This document shows, in pieces, positions 31,785 through 42,950 of a DNA stretch of 64,000 nt. The position numbers were made by a program, and so were the translations under genes. The notes below the pieces were generated by a model. That model saw only the letters and a list, made by a program, of their open reading frames with translations, did not search any database and had not been told where the DNA came from. Source of the stretch: Symsagittifera roscoffensis (Eukaryota > Xenacoelomorpha > Acoela > Convolutidae); assembly GCF_963678635.1 (NCBI RefSeq), contig NC_087062.1:27926833-27990832 (forward strand), given 5' to 3'. Within the stretch, counting starts at the first letter, position 1. Each line of letters begins with the position of its first letter.

Positions 31785-34632
31785 TTGTTGTTGTTGTTGT
31801 TGTTGTTGGGGATTCACAGCACTGCTGTTGGGAGTCTTGGTCCCGGCGTCTTCTCTAAAACAATGTCCACTTGTTTCTGCACGTGATACAATCACAGAAT
31901 AATTGCCACGTGCACGTTGTCATTTCTGAAAATCTCTCGTTTATAAATTTCCACATCGTGTTTAAAATTCTCGTCTTGAGGCCGATTCGTTTATCAAAAT
32001 GAATATATGGTTCTAATCGATTTACAATCCTACTGGTTCTGAAAACAAATTCGTTTCTCGCTTTTTCCGTTCTCACTTTTCGCATCTCAAAAATTTCTAT
32101 ATTTCTAGCCCGTGTGGTTCGCCTGTTTAACACTATTTCATTTCGTTCATTAGAATCAAGACTGGCAAGAAGTAAGATGTTATTTAGCTGGATGAACATG
32201 GGCAGGGGTAAAATGTTTAGCAAGCGTAGTTCGTTGATGTACACTCCCGTTTTATTTCCAGTGATCCACCGGATTGCTTTCTTTTGAAATCGCTCCAACT
32301 GCAATTGATCCCCCCTCGATATATGTGTACATGAGAGTCCGTATAATAACACTGGGAGTATTAGTGACTTATACAGGCCTAACTTTACAAACGTATTTAT
32401 CTTTGCTGATAGGTTTCTTCTCAGGAGGTACAGTACTTGGTTTGCCTTCTTTAATCTTGTTTCAATGTGTACCTTCCAACTTAAATCGCCCGACACAAAA
32501 ATTCCCAGATCTTTCACAACCATCGATGTTCCAAGCACTACACCAAAAAGCATAGAGTTGGCGTCTCCGCCCCTAAAACTTACTTTTGCACATTTATCTA
32601 GTGCTAATTCCATTTTGTTTTCAGTTACCCACTGCTGAATTTTGTCCAGATCTTCTTGAATTTCAATTGATGTTTTTTTGATGGAAAGTAGTTTAAGATC
32701 ATCCGCAAAAATATATGGTTCAGAGAATTTGAGTACTTCAGGTAGGTCGTTAATAAAAATGCAAAAGAGCAGTGGTCCTAAAAGTGATCCTTGGGGAACA
32801 CCACTAGTGACTTCTAAAACTTTTGAGCTGATATTGTCTACTCGTACAAACTGTTTCCTGTTTTTCAAATAGTCATAGAGTACCTCTAACATGCAGCCTC
32901 CTATTCCTATAAGTGCAACTTTCTTGAGTAGATCAAAATGCGGAACTTTATCAAAGGCTTTTGCAAAGTCAGTGTAGACTGCTACAATTTCTGCGTTTGA
33001 GTCATTGTCAAGCGCTTCATATATTTCTTTCAGGAAGGAGAGCATGTTTGTCAAAACTGATCTACCTTTAGTAAAACCGTGTTGATGTTTCGTCAAATAC
33101 CAGGCAAAGTAAGGGTACAGGTCTTTGTATATACATTTTTCAAGGACTTTGCTGTCAATATTTAATAGCGATACTGGTCGATAGTTGTTCACCAATTTTC
33201 GGTCACCTTTTTTGTGAACAGGAGTAACTGCAGCTGTTTTCCATGAATCAGGTATTTTTCGTAGGCGTTTTACGTTTCTCAAAATTTTGTTCATCGGTTT
33301 GCATATATTGCGGTTCGTTTTCTGAAAAAAGCTAGGTGGCAACCCATTTGGGCCGCGTGACTTTGTTACGTCCAGAGTTGATAAAATCTCACTTACTGTC
33401 TTTTTCGATATATCAAAATTCGTTAACAAGGGATTTCCAAATTGAATATCTCTAATACTAAAACTTTCTTTAGGATTAAAAACTGAATGAAAGAAGTCGT
33501 TTAGCATGTTGACTTGTTCGTTTGGATTTGTGCTTTCAACTTCATCTTTTATGAGTAACTTAGGAAGACTTGTATGTTTATTCAAGTTCTTTAGGTGTTT
33601 AAAAATTACATTAGTGTTCCGTGTTCTAAACAATTCCTCTTGGTAGTTTTTCCTGTCCACTTCCGATGATTCAGTTACTAAATTTTCAAACAGTTTAACT
33701 TGTTGTCTTCTGTAGTTGGTCGGTTTGAGTATACATGATTGCCGTTTTGTTTGTAACTTTTTGATCAAATTTGAAGTGCTACTTGTTATCCAAGGTGGAA
33801 GTGATTGCCTATGTCTTGTTCTGAGAGGCACAAAACTCTTAATGATTTCTTCCAAATATTGGGTGTACTCCTCATGCATTTTGTTAATGTTTGTGTGGCA
33901 TACTGGTTCAAATGGGTTCTCGTTTATAAAATTGTTTATTCCTTCAAAATCGGCATTTCCAAAACTTCTAAAATTTTCCAAGTATGGTTTCGGCTCTGAT
34001 ACCGTGCATTCAATAGACAACATTATGGCATTGTGATCTGAGCAGTCATAAATCTTGGAAACGTTAAAATCTTGTTCGGCACTTGTATAGCAATTCCGAT
34101 AGAAGGCTACGTCTAGTATGTTCTTCACACATGTTGGGAAATCTATCGCCTGCCTAAAGAGTCCATTTGCAGTATTTGGTTTTCTTCCTCGTCAGTACTG
34201 GTGAGGGTGTTCCAGTTTGTTTCTGGGAAATTTAAATCCCCACATAAGAGAAACGGTTTGTTTTTAGGAATGGCTTTGATCAGTTGTTCAAATTCATGCA
34301 CTTTGTATCTGTAATTACTGTTTTTTGGCGGATTGTAGAATGAGCCAATTATCATTTCAGTTTGATGAAGTTTTATACTACATAGCACACATGAATCAGG
34401 AATGTCATGTTTGGTGGATAAGTCCTCGGTAATTAGACTATTCTTGACAGCTATTAGGCTGCCTCCGTGACAGTTTTTACCACTCACAATAGCTCTATCA
34501 GATCTATAGATGTTATATTCACTTAGAAAAAGCTCTGATGATTGAATATTCTCGTTAAGCCAGAATATTCTGGCTATAGATGTTATATTCACTTAGAAAA
34601 AGCTCTGATGATTGAATATTCTCGTTAAGCCA
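31785..34632 (-). mobile_element. CR1-like LINE, copy 2 (5'-truncated)
   Basis: Starts at a longer (TTG)n tail (31785-31808) and carries the ORF2 region up to the early APE domain, stopping near 34562. The first bases beyond match copy 1 no longer. A 59-bp end segment (34504-34562) is repeated at 34573-34631, and both copies are followed by 'gaatatt', which suggests a duplication made during insertion. Amino-acid differences from copy 1 are few (about five over the shared 757 residues). It lacks ORF1. Confidence 0.85.
31855..34592 (-). pseudogene. LINE ORF2 of copy 2, frameshifted
   Basis: Same APE/RT protein as copy 1, in two frames: 34592-34143 (APE start) and 34128-31855 (rest of APE plus the whole RT with FADD). 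The break is a 10-bp deletion at about 34166-34167: copy 1 has 'tttcaaaaattt' where copy 2 has 'ttt', so a flanking TTT probably mediated the loss. RT motifs are all intact after the break. Confidence 0.85.
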
Positions 34633-35222
34633 GAATATTTAGACCGAAAATCAAAAAATGTTTATTGATGGGAGGAAGTAATTTCAAGGAAAGGAGTACA
34701 TGCAACTTATTGATTTACAGATACTCTCGAAATACACCAACGGGCATAAAGGGTTTGATAATCAACTATTTCTTAGAGAACGTTCGCGTACGACCAGTGG
34801 TTCAAATGATATGATTTTCGACCACAAGAAACGAAAAAAAAAACGAAAATCTGAGATCAGAACTTAGCCTATCGAACTAGCTCTAATTTAAACCGACTGC
34901 TCAAAACATCAACTTTCGAAACCCATTTGGATCAAAGAAACTACTACTGAGGCTTATGTGGGGTCATTTCATTAAAAACTGTAACAATTTAGTCAGCTCC
35001 GCATGGAGAATTTAGGTGGCTTCTGCAAACAACGATTCTCGGTGCCCAGAAGGCTGGGCCGAATTCACATTACTACTACAATTTTTTTTCTTTAAAATGG
35101 TCCCTTCCGTCATGCGACGGTACGTGCACAGGTTGGATAGGGCTATACCAACGCTATATAAACACATCGAAAAATTTTATGAATAAATCAAGTCTATTTT
35201 AATGCATCAAGAGAATTGTCAA
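34633..35222. other. Non-coding stretch between LINE copy 2 and the next retroelement
   Basis: No frame or RNA recognised. It is AT-rich with no obvious repeat. The boundary near 35170-35220 is probably the 3' UTR of retroelement copy A. Confidence 0.4.
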
Positions 35223-37990
35223 TTAATATCTACTCTCCTCGATTACAGCACAGAAAGAATTGTCTATGTTGGATGTACTTTTAAGTTTTTTGCACCCCCT
35301 AAAGCAGAGGATTGCACTCCTCAGATGTGCAAAACTTAATTTTGTTCTTATATAGTTAATTGTGTCCGAGTATGATTCGTTCCGTTTTTCGCTTAGTTTC
35401 TCTGCTAGTTTCTGGACGGTTTTTGTACAGCCCGGTGCTGCTCCTCCGGTACACGCAAAAATTAGTGGAACAAAGCTGCTGTGTTCCATATGCAGAATTC
35501 TTTGTTGGTATTTTAATGTTTTGACACTCTCTCACGATATTTGTAGGCGTCAGATATAGTTTTAGGGCAGGATTTAGCATGGGGGTTGAAAATTTTTACA
35601 TCGAAAAAGGTTCGGCTGAATCGGCCTCCCCAGAGTCCATTTGCCTTGATGTCAAGTCGAGCGTCATCTTCAGAAGTGGTTGTTTTGTTGTGAAAGCTTT
35701 CGCCTTCCAACGATTGAAGTTTCGTCTCTATTTCAACATCATGGCATACTTCGTCCAGGAGTGTCGTAAGGGTATCGCGAATTTCATCATGTCTTAGGTG
35801 AGTATTTCCAACTTTAAGACAATGTAGCGAGTGGGTCAGTGTGAACGGTTGTCCACACGGGCATGTATGTGGGTTGTTTAGTGGTTCACATACATATCTC
35901 AGATGTAATCCATCTTTAAACTCTAATTTGTTGAGAGCGAAATTGTATTTTTTAGGGGGAGCACGATTAGCCAATTCGATGCTCCTTTCTGTGACGCTAG
36001 AAATTTTGTCAGTTTTCTCTGATGAGCAACTTTCCCTAATTTTAGCCTTTTTATAGAGTGTGATGTTCTGCTTCTCACTTTTGATGTTTCTATTTATCAG
36101 AGTTTGTTCCGTTTCATTTATTTCTGTATCACTGTTTTCTAACGGATCACAAATGGCTCGTGACCACTCATAGTTTTTGCAAAAGTCCGTGTTACTGAAG
36201 GGGCCTAATCCTCCCATTCTTAGTGGTAGTGCAAAAAGGTTGCGATATTCATCGGTTACATGGTTTTTACCAGTAATTCTAGGAAGTAGCTGCTGTCTTA
36301 CGTTTTTTCTCATTTTGAACCAATTTATTAAATGCTTCCGGAGTTGTTCTGGTTAGAAAGCTGAATTTATTTTGAACTCCCATTGTGTAGCAGGAGTACG
36401 GATTTTGTGGTGATGTTTAAGCTATTTTGGAGGGCTTTTCAGTTAGGGTAGCTATCTTTTCAATTTCGGTTTCGATGTACTTATCGCATGCTGATGGTGT
36501 TCCTATGACCAATCCAAGGACTCTAAAACCGTCTACCATTTTAATATTTCTGCCTTCGAATACTTTTATGGCGCTTTCACGACAGTTTTCGTTTAATATG
36601 AGTTGACACTTGGAAGGCTTCACATTGTACCCTAAAAACTTTCCGTGCACATCTAGGTTGTCCAGTATGGCGCGGAAACCCTTAGGATCACCTGCAGCGC
36701 TTCCATCATCTGCGTACCATTTTTGGGTGAAATTTGGCTTTTGCAGGAGCTCAATCAGTGGGATTATTCCAATTATGTACATAGCCATTGCGAGGGGATC
36801 ACCTTGCGTTGTGCCTCCGGTAGATGTCAAAACCATGTTATTGACATAAAAATTTTAGGGATGTTTATATGAGTTGGCCAGCGCATGATGTAAGGCCGGA
36901 CAAAGGTTTTCTACATTTTTTAGAGCAAATATTTCTATTGAGCGAGTTGAAGGTGTTTTCTGCATCAATAAGTAGTATGGCTTCCGTTTCCGGTTTCTCA
37001 AACTCCTTCCTCAAGCTGTGGATAGCATATTCGATTCCACACTTCTGGCCTAAGCAGAGTTGGAAAATTTTTCCGATTTAAGGTCTGATTTTATACCTTG
37101 GGTGATTGTTTTGCCAATTATTCTTCTCTGAACCTCGCCTATGCCAATGGGCCGTACCTCTAGATTTTGTCCAGAGGTATCAGGCGACACGAGTTGTGAG
37201 CTGTTAAGTTTTCATGGGGGACAACTTTACTTGCTATTGTATAGGATAGTTTAGCAATTGTTTTGCAAAGCTCAATGGATGTTTGGTTGAAGTGAATTAT
37301 TATCCTTCTCCATTCGCACGCATCTAGACCTGAGGGACCGTGGCTTCCGTGCGTTTTCAGGGTTGATTTTCGAACTGTCTTGGCGTTTATTTGTTTGAAT
37401 ATAGAGGGGTGGTATGGCATTTTGTCTTCATTTAATTCAGTTATATATTTAGTGTTCGCTGTTTTGGCTGGGTTTTTTTTTCAGGATATTGAGGACTGTT
37501 TTTCCTTCAAAGACTTCGTTTAGGGGGAGTACTCCTTTTGTTTTCTTGTCTGAAAGGCAGCCAATGGCGGCAGATATTTTGCCTGTACTCATTAGTTTAT
37601 CAAATTGCTTAGTTTCCTCGTTTACTTCGGACTTCTTCTGTTTTGGATGTCTAATTTGGAGAGCCTTCGCTTCAGTGAAAAGTTCGTCTAATAGGCTTTG
37701 CTTCCATAAAAATATGCGGCGGATCAGTGTTTTTGAATTTGATCCGTTTGTTTCTGATTTAGTTTTGGGGAGCAGCAGCTGTGGGAGAATCATTGCTGCT
37801 TTCGTCGCGACGTTAGAATTTGGTGTTTCTTCTACTAATGACAAGAGCTGCTGGTTCAGTAAATCTATGAATTGGAAACCGGGCTTGTTCTTGCTTAGAA
37901 CTATGAAGCGCGGTTTCCAGTTAACGACATTTTTGTATATGTCATTTACTTTAATTTCAAGGTCTTGGTCGATAAAGTTCCAGGGGTCAA
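35223..37990 (-). pseudogene. RT + restriction-endonuclease-like retroelement, copy A
   Basis: Broken copy read in several frames. N-terminal part (37985-37449): DPWNFIDQDLEIKVNDIY, then PQLLLPKTK and GKTVLNILKKK. RT fingers (37420-37160): HGPSGLDACEWRR and AHNSCRLIPLDK. RT palm (36836-36417): GGTTQGDPLAMAMY (motif B) and QKWYADDGSAAGD (motif C, YADD). C-terminal part (36313-35223): ITGKNHVTDEYRN, LPLRMGGLGPF, a Cys/His cluster CPCGQPFTLTHSLHC, then RHDEIRDTLTTLLDEVC, ARLDIKANGLW and FFDVKIFNPHA. The ARLDI...FFDVKIF pair looks like a PD-(D/E)xK nuclease core. This architecture is widespread in marine invertebrates. Frameshifts and stops make the copy inactive. Confidence 0.75.
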
Positions 37991-38077
37991 AACATTATAA
38001 TTTTATGATTATAATTAATAATTATAATCATAATGAATAAATTCGCCCATTATCAAAAAACCTCAAGTCACAAGAGC

Positions 38078-38146
38078 AGATACGACCCAGTCATTCTCTC
38101 ACACTGATTTTTCTTAGAATACTTTCGACAAATTGAAACCCGTTTA
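38078..38146 (-). repeat. Recurring ~75-bp fragment (third copy)
   Basis: Contains 'gcagatacgacccagtcattct', shared with the 31.62-kb copy and, more diverged, with 23.24 kb. It sits exactly where retroelement copy B breaks off and just before copy A begins; a short palindrome-rich AT run (37995-38040) lies between. Confidence 0.6.
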
Positions 38147-41100
38147 GTCCTTTAGAAAAATTTAGTCCATATCTGACATAAATTCCATCCCGGAACTCGG
38201 ATTTATTGAGGTTGAAATTGTATCTGTTAAATGGCAGTGCGTTTAACCAGTTTGAGGCTCCTTTTTCGGAGGCTAGCTCCAGTGCGTATTTTTCACTGTC
38301 ACTTGTGTTGTTCAAAATGTTAATTCTCTTTAGGTTTGTTCTATCAGTTTATAGTGTATTTATTTTCGTAATAACTTTTTCAAGCTCAGATATAGCTGTT
38401 ATTAGTTCTCATGTGTCTAAGACTGACGATGTTTTAATTGACCACTTTAAAAACTCCTCATAATCAGAAGGTAGCTTGATATTTAGACCCCCATTATCAG
38501 TGGCAAGGTGACATTCGACCAGAATGTATCAAAATGCAGTTCGAATTCGAATTATTATTATAGCAGCTGAGCGAGAAAATTGATGTTTTTTACGAATTAG
38601 TGCTGTTAATTGTTCATTTTGACGAATGCGGAATGGTCAATTTGGACTGACAAATTAGTTTTTAAAATTTCGTTTGAAAAGAAAGACACGTTACGACGTC
38701 GAAATTTCGCGACAACTGAAAACTGAATGAGAGACAGAACAACAGAAGTCGTTGAGAAAAACGGTGAACGGCAATTGTGCGAGGCAGATCGAGATTGAAA
38801 TGGAAAACAATTATCAGACCATTCCGAGTTGTAACGATTGTGCCGCTACAATTGTTACAACACAAATCCCGAGAACCAGGAAGGGTTGAGACGACGTGAC
38901 CAGCCTTCCGGGAAGAAATAAGACTGCTATTTGCCCGGATTCCAGAATCCGGAAGGGTCTCGAGAGAAAACTGTAACTCTCTGTTTATATAAACTTTTAG
39001 CTTCTGGGCATGTCCTGAATTAAATTATTAACATCTGATTTCATTTTCAGATTATGAGAAGCCAGGAGTTAAGGGAAAAGGTTGATCCATCTTCGATGGA
39101 GATGATGACTTTTATCTACTGAACAAAAACAATAGTAATATGATAAATATTTAGTAGCCCTGTTTTTGGGAGTAACCTCGTGGTCTGGGGATACTGAGAC
39201 CTAGCCCTGATCTCACTATTTCCTAATGTGATCAAGTTAATTAGAGCATTCTGATCAAAGCCGGAAACAGTAACGTTTTTGTCGACCCAATGTTACTAAA
39301 AACACCAAAAGAACTGGCTTTGGCAGAGATGGTGAAAAGCATGTAGAGCTGTGATTAGACGCTAACCAGTCGTCTTAGAACCTAGCTTTATTTTCCGTCG
39401 ATATGTACTTCCGGGCGAATGTTACACAAAGAAGCGATGTCCCTAGGTTGATGGCTAATAATATCTTCACCAATTAAATTTGGAATAAAATTTTTCTGCA
39501 GCATCTTCTTGCAGGCCTGCATGTGTCTGTGGCATTGGGGTAGTTCCAACTAAAAACGATAATTTTTGTTTTACCCATTTGGTGTAGCAGGAGTACACGT
39601 TTTGTGGTGATGTTTTCGCGATCTTGCTAACTTTTTTCGTTATTTTGTTCTGTTCTTCTAACTGAGTTTCTAAGAAAGTTTTCAATTCAGTCTCAGATCC
39701 AAAAATAGAACCAAGTACTCTGTTCTTTTCTTCATTTTGATTTCTTTATTTTTCAATATTTTTATCGCCTCGTTGTTTTTTTTCCATTTTTTACAATGAG
39801 CTGGCCTTTGGATAACTTTACATGATATCCAAAATGTTTTGCGTGTTGAATAATGATGTCAGGATCTGTTTGCAAGCTTTTCAAGTTTCATACTGTGTTT
39901 TCATCGTCTGCATATCATTTCTGAGTTAGGCTGTAATCGTTGATTAGGTTTATTAAAGGTAAAGTGATATCGCCATTGTTAATGGGTCTCCTTTTGTCTT
40001 GTGTGGTTCCTACTCTAGATAGGATAACTGTTTTGTTTAAGAAGAGTTTGGATAAATTTGATTATGAGTTCTGTATAGCGGGTGGGGTTTTAGGGTCATA
40101 TGTTTGCATTGTTTTCAAAGCCAGGTACCGGTTTAGGGAGATGTGTGCATTTTCCACGTCTAGCAAGAATAGTGCAACTCGTATTGCTTCCCAAGCATAT
40201 GAGTTGCATAATTGACGCCACATTATTGGCCAAGCAATAGTTGGTAACTCGATCCGAATCCCATTAGTTCGCTTTTTAAACAACTTGTGATCGTTCTATA
40301 TATAATTCTGCGGATGACTTAGCCTTCGCCAATATGCCTAATTCCTGGGTTTTATCAAATGGACTTAGTCGAGAAGCACTATATGGTTCAGGAAGCTCAG
40401 TACTTATTAATTCTGTCGATATTTTTTGTGCTGTTTTGGCTAGTGTTTTTGATAGTTCAACTGATTAATGACCAAGTTCGTTAGTATGCGTCTCCACTCA
40501 TTTGCATTCAGGCCTGAGGGTCCATAAGAACCATTTGTTGTTATGGCAGCCTTCCTAATATTCTGGGCGTTTATTTGGTCGAATAGAAAGGAGTGGATAA
40601 AAAGATTTTATCTTCAGAGCATAATCTTTTGTATTTGCTGTTTATTGGCTCCGCGTTAGGGTGTTTCTCATTGAGGATTTGCTCAATAGTTTGACCTTTG
40701 ACGGTTTCCTTGATTGAGAGAAAACCCTTAGAAAAAACGGTTAATTTAGCCATAGCATTCGATTTTTTTCCGTTGCTCATTATTTTAATTAAAATTCTGT
40801 GCTTCAGTTTCTCTTTACTTTTCTCACTCTTTACCAAGAGCATTTGCAGAGCTTTTCCCTTGTTAACAATTTCGTCCAGTTCACACTTATGGCAATGTTT
40901 ATGCCTTCTTGATTTTGTTTTGTAGTTCGATCCATCACTCTCCGATTTGGTTTTAAATAGCATGAGGTGAGGGAACATCATTGTTTAGTGCATCGCGTAT
41001 GTGTTTTCTTGTGTTTGAATTAACGAGTTGAGGGTTCTATTTGAGTTCTATAAAATGAAATACAACTCTGATTTTTGCGAGGATCACGAAGACTGGTTTC

Positions 41101-41456
41101 CAGTGCACTACTTGGCTGTAGATTATTCATATTTTATCTTTTATTTCAGGTGTGGGAATGGACCAGGGGTCGGGTGTGGCTGTTACAGTTTAGTTGCTGT
41201 TTGCAATTGCAGGGTTTTGATCGTTGGTCGAGGGGGCTTGTTGAGGTTGAGTTGGAGGGACGTGGATCTTAGTTGCAGTGTTTTTTGAAATCAGGGAGGT
41301 GCAGCGAATGCAGCTGAAACTGTCATCGTGATTGCCGCTTCGGTTAAAGCCGCTGCATTTTACATGCATGTAGGCTGCGCATTTTTTGCACCAAACTCCA
41401 CGGCCGCGTAGGTGGTTGTTGCATATAGTACAATGTGTTTGATCGGAAGTTATATG
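38100..41456 (-). pseudogene. PHD + RT retroelement, copy B (interrupted, older)
   Basis: Begins with a PHD-like finger at 41450-41284: C-x2-C-x9-C-x2-C-x4-H-x2-C-x15-C-x2-C, including RGRGVWCKKCAAYMHVKCSG. Then DPWSIPTPEIKDK and VVHWKPVF (about 41165-41060), matching the start of copy A. The LLL/GQTIEQIL region is at 40981-40571. A heavily decayed RT lies at about 40560-39780, and QNVYSCYTKWVKQKLS at 39700-39467. About 0.95 kb of unrelated DNA intervenes. Then NGGLNIKLPSDYEEFLKW (near 38500) and EKGASNWLNALPFNRYNFNL (38250) follow. It stops at VRYGLNF near 38150, so the Cys/His and nuclease parts are lost. Confidence 0.7.
38520..39460. mobile_element. Insertion inside retroelement copy B, possible solo LTR
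   Basis: About 0.95 kb that does not continue the retroelement. It contains a near-perfect 32-bp palindrome (38829-38860, TTGTAAC...GTTACAA), a TATATAAAC motif at about 38990 and no open frame. A solo LTR or other non-autonomous element would fit, but terminal TG...CA ends and a target-site duplication were not established. Confidence 0.35.
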
Positions 41457-41459
41457 AGG

Positions 41460-42342
41460 AGGAGCGGTATCGTCAGGTCATCAAGAGAATTTAGAAATAA
41501 CATAAGCAAAAAATTTGTATTAAATTCAATTCCAAAGAGCGAGAAATGGGGTTTGAGGGGTTAAATTTTAGTTAAGATTGGGCGAAACAATAAGTGTGTT
41601 TGGATGAACAAATTTATCAATTCAACTGAACAGCACATGGCTATGAATGTATAATTTGAGATTCACATCATTGTAATTCGAATTTTTGGATTGTTTCAAG
41701 GACGATTATGGTTTTTGAGCTGAAACTTGTTTGTAATGAGATTGATTAAGTTTTCAACTTTAGCTCAAATTCTCTTGAATGCAGCCTATTATCATTAAGC
41801 CCGGCGAGAATGGTTACTGTTTTAAGGCGCTTTGGTCTGTTTTGTAAATCTTTTTCATACGGCTCTTCGAGTGTGGCGCCGCGGTAGGAGTGAAGTGTCG
41901 ATTTTATTAGAGCTGCTTTGATATAATTTGTCTTTGATGAGCCAACTACAAGCTTCTGTAAAAAGTCAGGGATGCACCTTGCTGGAATCAGGGCATCCAC
42001 TTGAAACACGGAAAGCGAAGGCAACGGATAAGCTCTTAATTAAGAAGATGGGGGGAGAGGTTGGGCAATGAATCAAAGAGTTTAATTTAAACATGCGAAT
42101 TACAAAAAAAAAACGAAAAACTGATAGGTGGGAACAATACAACCTGTGGTGTTGTTGAAGGGTAGTTCCACCTGCTACTCCTTCTTGCTTCTAGATATGC
42201 CAGGGAAAATTCACACGTCAGATAACCAGAAGGGGAAAGCCCAGTGCATATGAAATGAAAACACACAAGCGTTAAGTTTGAACCAAGAAAAATCAATCTA
42301 ATAAGATTATCATAACAATTAAGCTATGCAGCATTGGCAATC
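41460..42342. other. Non-coding stretch before the assembly gap
   Basis: No supported gene. A minus-strand frame at 41746-42024 (92 codons, containing RGATLEEPYEKDLQNRPKRL) is locally GC-richer and could be an exon or retroelement debris; it has no recognised domain. Confidence 0.35.
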
Positions 42343-42542
42343 NNNNNNNNNNNNNNNNNNNNNNNNNNNNNNNNNNNNNNNNNNNNNNNNNNNNNNNNNN
42401 NNNNNNNNNNNNNNNNNNNNNNNNNNNNNNNNNNNNNNNNNNNNNNNNNNNNNNNNNNNNNNNNNNNNNNNNNNNNNNNNNNNNNNNNNNNNNNNNNNNN
42501 NNNNNNNNNNNNNNNNNNNNNNNNNNNNNNNNNNNNNNNNNN
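42343..42542. other. Assembly gap (200 N)
   Basis: A run of exactly 200 N, likely a gap of unknown size. The 5' exons of the TRAPPC9 gene that starts at 42951 may be missing here or lie further left. Confidence 0.95.
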
Positions 42543-42950
42543 TGAGGGTTTTTACAAGGTTACTATGAAAACCAAACATGTATGTCATGGCTTAATTAGT
42601 TAGCATGTCAATTTGCATAACAATAGGTTGGTGGGAACAGTAATAAAAAAATTGAAGATATGGGGGGGGGGGTGGAAAAAGAGCCATAGACTGCATTAAA
42701 ACGTGTCAGCGTAAACAGGTGAACAATTTGTTACAACTTTTCTGAAATGCAAAACGCAGTGTGAACAATTTTTGAACAGCTTTTTTGTAATTTTACGAGG
42801 GGGTAAGAAGCTGGAAAACAGCCAATATTATTTGCCGAATTTAGATGGGAGGAAAAAATCTCAGCTTAAGGTGGCTATAGTTTTCATGTTACTAGGCTAA
42901 GGGCTATTTTGGGAGACCCCAGTTTTTGTATCCTCTTGTATGCTGTTTAG

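Noticed and set aside
42319-42603. Open frames spanning the run of N
   Set aside because: They exist only because N codons cannot be read as stops.
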